The notes under the pieces were generated by a model. The model did not search any database. It saw only the letters and a program-made list of their open reading frames with translations, and was not told where the DNA came from. From Clostridia bacterium (GTDB lineage: Bacteria > Bacillota > Clostridia > UMGS1840), in the NCBI GenBank assembly GCA_017625695.1, contig JAGAKI010000058.1:1-64000 (forward strand): a stretch of DNA of 64,000 bases. The letters are read 5' to 3'. The position numbers were made by a program, and so were the translations under genes. This document shows positions 10,402-18,938 of the stretch, in pieces (the first letter of the stretch is position 1; each line of letters opens with the position of its first letter).

Positions 10402-10436
10402 TCCCTTACCCTCGGGAGATTCCCAAGGGTAAGGGA
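10402..10436 (-). other. GC-rich hairpin downstream of the SLH enzyme gene
   Basis: The perfect 10-bp stem TCCCTTACCC / GGGTAAGGGA has a 15-base loop. Bases following it in the minus direction are A-rich rather than U-rich, so simple termination is doubtful. It may protect or process the long polycistronic RNA. Confidence 0.45.
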
Positions 10437-10483
10437 GTCAATCTGATGTTACGATAGTCCTTAATGATCGAAAAAATGATAAA

Positions 10484-13400
10484 TTAGAATTTACCAGTGA
10501 AGCGATACAAAACGGTAGTCGCTTCTGCTCTGGTTAAGGTGTTGTCAGGACGGAAGGAACCGTCTTCGTAGCCTTCAATCAGTTCCTGATCAATTGCACC
10601 GAACACAGCAAACCGATACTGTTCGTTGATGGTATCAGGATCGGTGCAGTATTCTTTGTCAACTACGATGGTGTAGCTTCCAACCACCTGTTTGTATGCT
10701 TTCATTACGATATCAATGAAACGTTCTCTGGAAACAGGAGCATCGGGTTCGTCTACGGAAGTAAGCATACCCAGTTCAGCAGCCTGTTCTTTCCAGTTGG
10801 TATCATCAGATGTATCATTCATAACTCTTAAGGTTAACATACAAGCCTGATGTAAGGTAACGTTATCATCAGGACCAAAGGTTTTTGCATCATAGCCTTT
10901 GATGTATCCTGAATCAACCATATCAAGGATGTTGTAATAGCACCAGTGATCGGTAATATCCTGGAAGCCTTCGGAGAAGCGTTCCACGAAGGTTGCCTGG
11001 TCAACCATGGTACATTCATCGTAGTTGGGATCATCAGGTAACAGCTTACCGCTATCAAAGATGAAACCGCCGACCATCCAGTCGTTACCCTGAACTTCCA
11101 TTTTGAAGACGTGGTCGCCTTTGGTTAAGTAAACGGTACCAACATCAAAGTTTTTAAGGTCCCAACCACCACGTTTAATGATAAAGCCGTCTGCGATTAC
11201 TTCATCATCCAAGGTCAGTTTCGCAGTACAGTCTGCACCGCCGGTCCAACCGTCAGAACCACGGATAGATAACTTATAGTTGCCTTCATCTTCTACGTGA
11301 ACATTGAAGGATACCCATTCGCCGGGCTTGGTGTCACCTAAGTGACCGCCTGAATACACGGTGGGTTTTTCATGGCTGATTTCAAAGAAATCATCATATT
11401 CCTGACCTAATACCCAACGGTTTACATCCGGAACCTCGCCTACCTGGTATAAACCATCCGGATTATACTCCCAAGCGAAGATTCTCCAATCGGGATATTC
11501 TGCTTCTTTTAACAGATGGCTGTACTGATCCTGTAAGCCGGCATCAGCCATAATTTCCTGTGCTCTTTCCGGCCATTTGCCATCTAAAATGTGATAGGTA
11601 ACATCAATTTTATTTCTATGGGTGTCAACAGTTTCAGCGGTGAAACCAGTGTAATCGGTATCAACATAGTTATTGTTTGCATAAATATCTCTGATGATTG
11701 CACCGGCACGTGCAAAGATGGGGTTTGCCGCACGCTGAACAACGTTTTCTTCAACCGTAATCGCTGCACTTGCTTCGTCCAGGTAAATACCGCCACGGGT
11801 ATCACCGGAATCCACTAAATGATTGTATTTAATAGTGGAGTCTTCCATTCTTCCCAGAGTATAAATGTGGGCACCGTCAAAGTTCTGAGAAGTAACGTTT
11901 TCCACGTAGTTGGATAACACGTGAATATCTTTTACTTCCGGCGGGTTCCAAGCACCCCATCCCCAACCAACGGAGATACCGGTGTAGGGAACGTCACGAA
12001 CGTCATTGTGTTCCACAGTGGTGTGTGCAGGATAATAAACTGCTAAAGCTGCAGAACCGCAAAGTTCGTATGCTACACGGTGGAATAAGTTGTTGGAAAC
12101 GGTGATGTATTCACATCTTTCCTGATCGTCGGAAAGGTCAACCTTATGATTCCAGTTACCAACAACCAGACCGGTTGCAGCACTGTCTCTGAACAAGTTA
12201 CCAACCACGTTTGCATTTAAAACACCGTTGGTCATATTCAAACAGTTAGAACCTAAGTTGACAAATTCACAATTTTTAATGTCAATATACTGTGCAGCTT
12301 CGATGGTAACCTGTGCAGGTTTCATAATTTCTTTATGCCAAACTGCATCATTGGTACTTGCGATGATCATCTGGTCGGTCTGGTTTTCTTTCATACCGGT
12401 CTGAGACAGCTCATTCCATGCACCGTACTGGAATCTTAAGTTATTGAATTCCACATTCTGCACTTTGCTCTGCAAGGAGCTACCGGACATATTGAGCAAT
12501 TTTTCGGTAGTAGAAACCCAAACGTCTGCAGTGGTCATATCTTCTTCCTGGTAGGGATAATAGTAAATTTTCTTATCATATTTATCAAAGAAGAATTCAC
12601 CGGGTTCATCCAGCAACTCAATTGCGTTTTCCAGGTAGAATGCATCGGACGGGTCAACATCCAAGTGACCGGCACCAGCTAAGCTGGTTGCACAGGTCCA
12701 CACGGGTTGTGTCATTTTAAAGGTAACCGCAGTTTCAGAATAGAATGCGGATTCAACCGGAGTTCTGGAGGTGGTCCATAAAATGGGCCAAACAATCATC
12801 ATATCTTCCGGATGAGTCAGTTTTTTCGGGAAATTAGTTAAGGGAACAACGAGACCGTCGGAACTATATTTGCTTCCATCAATTTTGTAAAGTTCGGAAG
12901 CGGTGTAACGATAACGGCTTTTTGCCAGAACTGCAGGATATTCATTTACATACATATTTCTGGTATCTTCCACATGGCTTGCATCTGCAACCCAGATGGG
13001 AGAATCTTCCTGAGGCTGCCAACCGGTAATCTGAGTACCACCGTTGAACACAGGAGGATTCAATAAATCGTCACCTTTGTAAATTACTCTATAGCCGTTC
13101 AAACCACTGATTTTTTCATCCATGGTCATCATTTCTTTAACGGGATAGTTACCGCCGGCAAAATGAACCACGATATCACCGGTCATTTCGGTATTGAATT
13201 TTGCAACTTCTTCGTTGGCTCTCTGCCAGGTTGCAAAGGGTGCTTCTTTGGAACCGTCATTTTCGTCGCTTCCGTCGGGAGCAACATAAATGTCTTTGTA
13301 AACATTTGCCAGAAGTTTTACTTCTTCAGTAGTTTCTTCTTCCTCTTTGATGAAATCTTCCAGCTTATAGCTTTCAGTATCGGTTTCCACAAAGTTGATG

Positions 13401-14410
13401 TAATCGATGGTTGCACTCTTTTCAGGGCAAAGAAGTTTCAGTTTGTATTCGCCTTCATTCAACCAAACAGTTGCAGCTTCATAAGTTTCACGGAATTTGG
13501 TTGACGCAAAATCAAACATACCTAATTCCACGTCATTTAAGTAAGCCTTTACAGTACTGTTTTTGGTTGCATTGAACTGTAAGGAATACGCACCTGCGTG
13601 TTCCACCTGAATGGTGTAGGTAACAAATTCTTTCGCTTTTAAGTTTAAAGTAGTTCTTTCAAATACTTCCCAATATCCATCGGGATGTTCTTCGTCGTAC
13701 TCATCAGTTTCGGTGTCCATGGGATCATCTTTTCTGTATTCGCCGCCAACATTTTCACCGTCTAAGCTGTAGAAGTTATCTACGTCATAATCTTCTGCTT
13801 CAATTTTAGCAGGCAGATAGTGGAAACGATATGCACCTTCGGTAGGAGCCAGGTCGATCTTGGAAGGTTCGCCCATATAATCGAATCTTAATTCGTAAAT
13901 ATTAGCACCTGCGCCTTTGTGTTCTAAGGTGATGACGTGTTTACCAACAGTCATATCTGCAGAAGCAACTTTTGCGCTCCAGAAGTTAGCCCAGTTTCCG
14001 CTACCGGGAACAGAGCCTTCTCCAACTACCACACCATCAACACTCACAACGAAGGTAGGAGAGTAATTCGCAGCGGCACTTGCATAGATATCATATGTTC
14101 CTGCTTTGGTAACGTTTACGGTATACTGATACCACATGGGAGGCATAGACCCCATATGGAGAAACGGGCTGGTGTAGAAATTCAATGTCGCATCATCACG
14201 ATATTTATCTGCATAAGATTCCGGCTGGCCGTTCATTCTTGAGTGACCAATGCCGGGACCACCCAAGTCGAAATCTGCCATATTAATTGTACCCGGAAGA
14301 TTATGCTGTTTAAAAGGTGTTGCTTCTTCTGCTTCTGCAACGAATGATGATCCGGTAAGGAGCATCATGATTGCAAGAAGAAGAGAACAGTATCTTTTTA
14401 ATATTTTCAT
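10484..14410 (-). CDS. SLH-anchored right-handed beta-helix glycoside hydrolase-like protein
   Basis: This is a 1308-residue cell-surface enzyme candidate. A signal peptide (MKILKRYCSLLLAIMMLLTG) leads into two carbohydrate-binding-like domains (about 30-190, YTVNVTKAGTYDIYASA, and 195-345, KIEAEDYDVD...) and an Asp/Glu-rich linker. A long beta-helix domain (about 370-970) starts with IYVAPDGSDENDGSKEAPF, the opening of DUF1565/pectate-lyase-like folds, and contains TGISVGWGWGAW and GGIYLDEAS, resembling the GH141 group. A further binding domain (about 975-1160) follows. The C-terminus has SLH domains (ITDHWCYYNILDMVDSGYIKGY and LIEGYEDGSFRPDNTLTRAEA) that bind the cell wall. The start follows AGAGGAAG. 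It sits 53 bp after the binding-protein gene, consistent with a shared transcript. GH141 membership and substrate are inferences; beta-helix and SLH calls are firm. Confidence 0.82.
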   Translation of the reverse strand: MKILKRYCSLLLAIMMLLTGSSFVAEAEEATPFKQHNLPGTINMADFDLGGPGIGHSRMNGQPESYADKYRDDATLNFYTSPFLHMGSMPPMWYQYTVNVTKAGTYDIYASAAANYSPTFVVSVDGVVVGEGSVPGSGNWANFWSAKVASADMTVGKHVITLEHKGAGANIYELRFDYMGEPSKIDLAPTEGAYRFHYLPAKIEAEDYDVDNFYSLDGENVGGEYRKDDPMDTETDEYDEEHPDGYWEVFERTTLNLKAKEFVTYTIQVEHAGAYSLQFNATKNSTVKAYLNDVELGMFDFASTKFRETYEAATVWLNEGEYKLKLLCPEKSATIDYINFVETDTESYKLEDFIKEEEETTEEVKLLANVYKDIYVAPDGSDENDGSKEAPFATWQRANEEVAKFNTEMTGDIVVHFAGGNYPVKEMMTMDEKISGLNGYRVIYKGDDLLNPPVFNGGTQITGWQPQEDSPIWVADASHVEDTRNMYVNEYPAVLAKSRYRYTASELYKIDGSKYSSDGLVVPLTNFPKKLTHPEDMMIVWPILWTTSRTPVESAFYSETAVTFKMTQPVWTCATSLAGAGHLDVDPSDAFYLENAIELLDEPGEFFFDKYDKKIYYYPYQEEDMTTADVWVSTTEKLLNMSGSSLQSKVQNVEFNNLRFQYGAWNELSQTGMKENQTDQMIIASTNDAVWHKEIMKPAQVTIEAAQYIDIKNCEFVNLGSNCLNMTNGVLNANVVGNLFRDSAATGLVVGNWNHKVDLSDDQERCEYITVSNNLFHRVAYELCGSAALAVYYPAHTTVEHNDVRDVPYTGISVGWGWGAWNPPEVKDIHVLSNYVENVTSQNFDGAHIYTLGRMEDSTIKYNHLVDSGDTRGGIYLDEASAAITVEENVVQRAANPIFARAGAIIRDIYANNNYVDTDYTGFTAETVDTHRNKIDVTYHILDGKWPERAQEIMADAGLQDQYSHLLKEAEYPDWRIFAWEYNPDGLYQVGEVPDVNRWVLGQEYDDFFEISHEKPTVYSGGHLGDTKPGEWVSFNVHVEDEGNYKLSIRGSDGWTGGADCTAKLTLDDEVIADGFIIKRGGWDLKNFDVGTVYLTKGDHVFKMEVQGNDWMVGGFIFDSGKLLPDDPNYDECTMVDQATFVERFSEGFQDITDHWCYYNILDMVDSGYIKGYDAKTFGPDDNVTLHQACMLTLRVMNDTSDDTNWKEQAAELGMLTSVDEPDAPVSRERFIDIVMKAYKQVVGSYTIVVDKEYCTDPDTINEQYRFAVFGAIDQELIEGYEDGSFRPDNTLTRAEATTVLYRFTGKF

Positions 14411-14463
14411 AAATTTCTTCCTCTTTAATTCGTGGTATGTCGTTACGAGTAATGTTGTTTAGA

Positions 14464-16347
14464 TTATTCACCTAATAATGCTTCTAAGTAAGGCTGGAAT
14501 GCTTCGGTACAAGCATCTTCAAATGCTTTTACATCGATAATGCTGTTCATGGATGCTTCCAGTTCAGACCATCTGTCCTCAAATTCGCCGGGTTTTGCAC
14601 CTAAAGCAATACGAATTTTGGATTCCCACTGTTCTCTTGCTGCCCAGTATTCAACAACTTCCGGAATATCAGCGTAGATAGAGGACCAAATCTGTGTGGG
14701 AGGATATGCAACAACGTTCTGAACATGTTCAGAAGTGGGAGCAAATCTGAATGCACCGTCACCGGTCAAGCCGTATATATATGCACGGTTGATGATAGAG
14801 GGGTTAAATTTGGTTACTGACATGGGGTAAACCGGGAAGTAAGAACCGGAAGTATCACCGAAGCCCAGAGTTTCAGTATCTTCCAGAGCGGTGCTATCAC
14901 CTTCTAAGAAATACTTATTAAATCTTTCGTCATTGTATTTTCTTAAGATTCTGCCATCTTCAGCAGTTTCTTCATGCCAGATTTCAGCAGCCATTTCCTG
15001 GGGACCCCAAGAAGCGATTTCAGCCCATTCATCAGTGTACTGAGTATCGATCCAGTTTAAGTACTGATATACCTGAGCTTCAGTCATGGTAGTAGTCAGT
15101 GCCAAAGAGTTCATCCACATAGTTCTTTCAGTGAACGCAGGATAATCTTTATGGTTGGGGATCTGCGTAATTAAGGGACGGAATCTGAAGGTTTTACCTG
15201 CTTCTTCCAGTTCCTGGTTGATAGAACCAGCCTGACCGAAAGTATTTAATGCAACGATTGCATACTGACCGTTCATTGCTTTTTCTTTATACAGGTTGGT
15301 GGGCTGTGCTAAAGATTCAGATTCGATAACTTCGTCGTTTAACATCTGGTTCTGTAATTTAGCACATTCTTTTACGATGTCAGACAGTAAGAACAATTCG
15401 TAACGTTTGGTAGTCCAGTTAATAGTACCGGAATAGTTGTGGTTTTTGTAACCCATTAATTCGGAACCAAACTGAGATAATGCTAACCAGTTGTCACCAC
15501 CGTTGTAACCGAAGGGATAAACGGTTTTGTTGCCTTCTTTATATCCTTTTTCCTGGATACCGTACATAAAGTCAACTAAGTCCTGAGTGGTGTAAATCGG
15601 TACATCCAGCAGTTCGTCGCCGATGGGAGCATTCTTTTCTGTTGCTAATGCTTTAATTTCTTCCCAGGTTTTTGCTTCGGGGAAGAAGTCTTTTAAAATG
15701 TCATCACGAACATATAAGCACTGAGTAGATAAGAAGGTAACGTCAGTTTCATATTTTAACTGAGTTTCTCTGATGTAGTTAATTTCTTCTTCGGTGTAAC
15801 CTTTGAAGGGTTCGTCATAGCTTACATGAATGTCGTAAGGAATACCGGTGATGTAACCATCCTCATCGGTAAATGCATCCCAACAATCTTTCGGAGTTCT
15901 TTCCCACAGATTGGGAGCAACTTTCTGAATCATTTCAGGAGTCAGTTTATACAGAACTCCCAGATCATCCAGTTTGTTGAAGTGAGCAGGACCCTGGAAC
16001 GCACCACAGAATACAACGTGGGGCATATTTTCACCAACAACCAGTCTGGTCAGCTTCGCATCCCAGGAACCACCGTCGTTTCCGTAGATGTTTTTGTAAG
16101 TAACTTTGGTTTTTGCTTCTAACCAGTCTCTGGTTAAGTCAGTTGCACCGGTATCAACGCCCATAGAATAGTCAGTACCCTGAGTGTACCAACCTACTAC
16201 TTCAAACATTTCTTCAGGTACGATGTAATTGCCGTTTTCGTCGAATAAGGTCTCGGGAGCAACATATTCGGGTTCGCCGCATGCTGCCAGTGAGAGTGCC
16301 ATTGTCGCTACCATCAGTAACGCAATGATTCTTTTCATGGTTTTCAT
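14464..16347 (-). CDS. Extracellular sugar-binding lipoprotein of a CUT1 ABC transporter
   Basis: This 627-residue family 1 solute-binding protein resembles the LplA/YtcQ group, which captures oligosaccharides for a two-permease importer. The N-terminus MKTMKRIIALLMVATMALSLAACG contains a lipobox (LAAC, Cys23), so it should be lipid-anchored on the outer face of the membrane. The length (over 500 residues) is typical of the Lpl-type binding proteins rather than the shorter MalE type. It follows the two permease genes on the same strand with about 93 bp between. The ligand cannot be read from the sequence. The neighbouring beta-helix enzyme suggests a complex glycan fragment. Confidence 0.88.
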   Translation of the reverse strand: MKTMKRIIALLMVATMALSLAACGEPEYVAPETLFDENGNYIVPEEMFEVVGWYTQGTDYSMGVDTGATDLTRDWLEAKTKVTYKNIYGNDGGSWDAKLTRLVVGENMPHVVFCGAFQGPAHFNKLDDLGVLYKLTPEMIQKVAPNLWERTPKDCWDAFTDEDGYITGIPYDIHVSYDEPFKGYTEEEINYIRETQLKYETDVTFLSTQCLYVRDDILKDFFPEAKTWEEIKALATEKNAPIGDELLDVPIYTTQDLVDFMYGIQEKGYKEGNKTVYPFGYNGGDNWLALSQFGSELMGYKNHNYSGTINWTTKRYELFLLSDIVKECAKLQNQMLNDEVIESESLAQPTNLYKEKAMNGQYAIVALNTFGQAGSINQELEEAGKTFRFRPLITQIPNHKDYPAFTERTMWMNSLALTTTMTEAQVYQYLNWIDTQYTDEWAEIASWGPQEMAAEIWHEETAEDGRILRKYNDERFNKYFLEGDSTALEDTETLGFGDTSGSYFPVYPMSVTKFNPSIINRAYIYGLTGDGAFRFAPTSEHVQNVVAYPPTQIWSSIYADIPEVVEYWAAREQWESKIRIALGAKPGEFEDRWSELEASMNSIIDVKAFEDACTEAFQPYLEALLGE

Positions 16348-16440
16348 AATGTTTTTCTCCTTTTTATATGTATTTTTATTTTACAAAATGGGAAAAATGA
16401 ATTTGCTATATATTATATATATATAATAGTATAGCGATTT

Positions 16441-17331
16441 TTAGCCTTTTACCGCACCAATGTTGATACCTTTGATGAAGTATTTCTGCAGGAAGGGATA
16501 TACCATCAGAATCGGCAGAGTGGTAACAATCAGAGTTGCCGCTTTTACAGTATCCCCTGTAACCTTAGCTTTAACCTCCTGTCCTTTGGACATTGCCTGC
16601 TGCATTGTCATAGAGTTTGCAAGTTCTGCTTCTTTGATCAGACGCATCATCAGATACTGCAGTGTATGCAAGTCACGGTCGGTAATATAAGTAAGGGTAG
16701 TGGTCCAGTCATTCCATGCACCAACGGAGAGCCACAATGCTACGCAGGCTACAACCGGCAGAGTCATGGGGAAAATGATACGGAACATAATGATTAAGTC
16801 GTTTGCACCGTCAATCTTCGCACTTTCTTCCATTTCAGGCGGCAATTCCTGCAGATAAGAACGAATGATTACCATATTATAGAATGCAAATAAACCGGGA
16901 AGGATGTATACCCAGAAGGTATTAATCAAGTGCAAGTTCTTCATATTAATGTAAATAGGAATTGTACCTGCAGGAATATAACCCGGAAGCATTAAAAACA
17001 GGGTCAGCTGTTTTCTGTAGGGCAAACCTTTTCTGGTCAGACCGTAAGCTGCTGCATAGGTAACCAACAAGCTTAAGACAGTAGAACAGATTACTCTTAA
17101 CACAGAGATTTTTGCCGCTGACAGGAAGCTGGGATCTGAAAATACAGTTCTGTAATTTTCAAAAGTAAACTCTCTGGGGAAAATGGTAATACCACCGCTG
17201 ATAGCATCCATACCGTCATTGAAGGACAGTGCTAACTGATTCAAGTAAGGGTAAACAGATACAATACAAATCAACACCATGATGATTGTGTTTACCACAG
17301 TAAATATTTTTTCGCCTAAACTTCTTTTCAT
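16441..17331 (-). CDS. Carbohydrate ABC transporter permease, LplC/YtcP type
   Basis: This 296-residue inner-membrane permease has about six hydrophobic segments. The cytoplasmic EAA loop (EESAKIDGANDLIIMFRIIFP) near residues 170-190 contacts the ATPase, and the C-terminus FIKGINIGAVKG is typical of this subfamily. It pairs with the permease encoded immediately upstream (21 bp away). No ATP-binding subunit gene is present in the window, so a shared MsmK-type ATPase encoded elsewhere is expected, as is usual for CUT1 systems of Bacillota. Confidence 0.93.
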   Translation of the reverse strand: MKRSLGEKIFTVVNTIIMVLICIVSVYPYLNQLALSFNDGMDAISGGITIFPREFTFENYRTVFSDPSFLSAAKISVLRVICSTVLSLLVTYAAAYGLTRKGLPYRKQLTLFLMLPGYIPAGTIPIYINMKNLHLINTFWVYILPGLFAFYNMVIIRSYLQELPPEMEESAKIDGANDLIIMFRIIFPMTLPVVACVALWLSVGAWNDWTTTLTYITDRDLHTLQYLMMRLIKEAELANSMTMQQAMSKGQEVKAKVTGDTVKAATLIVTTLPILMVYPFLQKYFIKGINIGAVKG

Positions 17332-17351
17332 TTCTGATTACAACCTCCTTC

Positions 17352-18320
17352 TTACCAGATACTCTGTTCGGTAAGTTTTTTGGAAATCCAGTTAGCAGTG
17401 GTAACTAAGATTAAGCTAACCACACCCTGGAATAAACCGAATGCGGTGGTCGGTGAATATTTACCGCCCATAATACCCTGTCTGTAAACGATGGTACCAA
17501 TAACCTCGTTGTCCAGCTGAGTAAATGCATTCTGTAAACCGTATACCTGTTCAAAGTTAACGTTGATCAGACCGCCCAGAGACATAATCAGAATGATTAC
17601 CATGGTAGGTTTGATAGAGGGAAGTGTAATATGCCATACCTGTTTCCATTTACCGCAACCGTCGATACTTGCTGCTTCGTAAAGGCCGGGGTCAATACCG
17701 GTAATAGCTGCAAGGAATACAACCGAGGAATAACCCACGCTCTTCCATAAGTGAGATACGAACATGATTTCTAAGAACCATTCGGATTTCATTAAGGGGT
17801 TGATTGGTTCCCAACCGGAAATGAGCGAACCCATCAACTGGTTGAAGGGACCTTCTTTTGCTAAGAAGGTGTAAACCAGACCGATTACCGCAATCCAGGA
17901 AAGGAAGTGGGGGAAGTACGCAATTGTCTGCGCAACCTTTTTAAACCATTTGCTTCTGATTTCGTTGAACATCAAAGCCAGAATAATCGGGAACGGATAT
18001 CCGCCGAAGAGAATAACCAAACCGAACCAGATGGTGTTCTTTACAGCTTTGAACATTTCGGGATTTTTGAAAATCGCAAGGAAATGCTGGAATCCGTAGT
18101 TGTCTGCCCAGGGGCTTCCCCAAATACCCAGTTTAACATCATAGTTCTTAAACGCCATAACGATACCGTACATGGGCAAGTACGAAAAGATGATTGCTGA
18201 AATCAAAGCCGGAAGAATCATCAGATATGCACCTTTGTACTTCTTCAAGTTGTATGCAAGTCCTCTTTTTTTCTTCGTGCTGGTTTTGTTGTCCATCACT
18301 TGCACATTTGTTTGTTCCAT
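17352..18320 (-). CDS. Carbohydrate ABC transporter permease, LplB type
   Basis: This 322-residue permease is the first gene of the minus-strand operon. After a charged N-terminus (DNKTSTKKKRGLAYNLKKYK) it has hydrophobic segments beginning YLMILPALISAIIFSYLPMYG, and an EAA loop YEAASIDGCGKWKQVWHITL. Both are typical of the LplB partner of Lpl-type oligosaccharide importers. The operon promoter lies about 250 bp upstream at 18579-18607. Expression is probably controlled by the divergent response regulator and sensor kinase. Confidence 0.93.
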   Translation of the reverse strand: MEQTNVQVMDNKTSTKKKRGLAYNLKKYKGAYLMILPALISAIIFSYLPMYGIVMAFKNYDVKLGIWGSPWADNYGFQHFLAIFKNPEMFKAVKNTIWFGLVILFGGYPFPIILALMFNEIRSKWFKKVAQTIAYFPHFLSWIAVIGLVYTFLAKEGPFNQLMGSLISGWEPINPLMKSEWFLEIMFVSHLWKSVGYSSVVFLAAITGIDPGLYEAASIDGCGKWKQVWHITLPSIKPTMVIILIMSLGGLINVNFEQVYGLQNAFTQLDNEVIGTIVYRQGIMGGKYSPTTAFGLFQGVVSLILVTTANWISKKLTEQSIW

Positions 18321-18578
18321 TTTTTCTCATTCCACCTTATAATTTTTTTCCGGAAGCAAATGCATCGACCTTATCAGCTTCCTTTTTTTGATGTTTCAAC
18401 CGATTTATAAACACGAAAAAACGGACAATATCCGCCTTTTTTTATGTAAAAAGAGCGACTTTGCCCTTCCCACGCTCCGGTCTTATTTCCGAGTCGTGAG
18501 TATTCTCTTGTTTTTTTGAAACATCATTTTTGAGGTTCGTATACTTTTGGATAAAACGAACCAATTACTTTTGTCTAT

Positions 18579-18607
18579 ATTATACAAAAAAAATTACAAT
18601 TTGTAAA
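18579..18607 (-). promoter_or_regulatory. Promoter of the ABC transporter/surface-protein operon
   Basis: Read on the minus strand, -35 TTTACA (18602-18607) and -10 TATAAT (18579-18584) are separated by 17 bp. The long A-tract between them is notable. Direct repeats at 18609-18651 abut the -35 box. Confidence 0.7.
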
Positions 18608-18608
18608 C

Positions 18609-18651
18609 CTAAAATCTGCTGTTTTTGCAATCTAAAATCTGCTTTTTTTGC
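18609..18651. repeat. Pair of 20-bp direct repeats next to the -35 box; likely regulator site
   Basis: CTAAAATCTGCTGTTTTTGC (18609-18628) and CTAAAATCTGCTTTTTTTGC (18632-18651) differ by one base and are 23 bp apart. They lie immediately upstream of the minus-strand promoter, the position expected for an AraC-type activator that binds direct repeats. Confidence 0.6.
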
Positions 18652-18810
18652 GTCAAATGTCATTTTTTGTCATAATCCCCCTTGATTTTGTCTGTTTTTT
18701 GCTAAAATTCCACTTTTTTTTATCACATTTCACCAAAGAGCAATCCGACGTTCCGATTTGACAATATTGCACAATCCCGTCAGACGTTTTTTTGATTTCC
18801 CTCCGGTTTT

Positions 18811-18856
18811 TATTTGTAAAAGCAAATATTCTGTATTTGAAAAATCACATTTTAGT
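18811..18856. repeat. Weaker 23-bp-period direct repeat upstream of the DUF4091 promoter
   Basis: TATTTGTAAAAGCAAATATT (from 18811) and TATTTGAAAAATCACATTTT (from 18834) have the same 23-bp period as the repeat at 18609-18651 and share the A-rich core with ATTTT. They could bind the same regulator for the divergent promoter. Confidence 0.4.
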
Positions 18857-18857
18857 A

Positions 18858-18886
18858 TTTACAAATGGTGAAAGATAATTTATACT
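18858..18886 (+). promoter_or_regulatory. Promoter of the DUF4091-response regulator-kinase operon
   Basis: TTTACA (18858-18863) and TATACT (18881-18886) are separated by 17 bp. The rest of the gap 18321-18857 holds only the opposite promoter, the direct repeats and small A/T-rich hairpins such as the one near 18424; no gene is seen. Confidence 0.65.
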
Positions 18887-18938
18887 ATTGATAAGTATAT
18901 AAAAGCACCGATTTGTGCTGAAAGGATGTATTTTGGCT

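Noticed and set aside
13163-13504. Open reading frame of 113 codons on the plus strand inside the beta-helix enzyme gene
   Set aside because: It is fully antisense to strong coding sequence and has no ribosome site; similar antisense frames elsewhere were rejected for the same reason.
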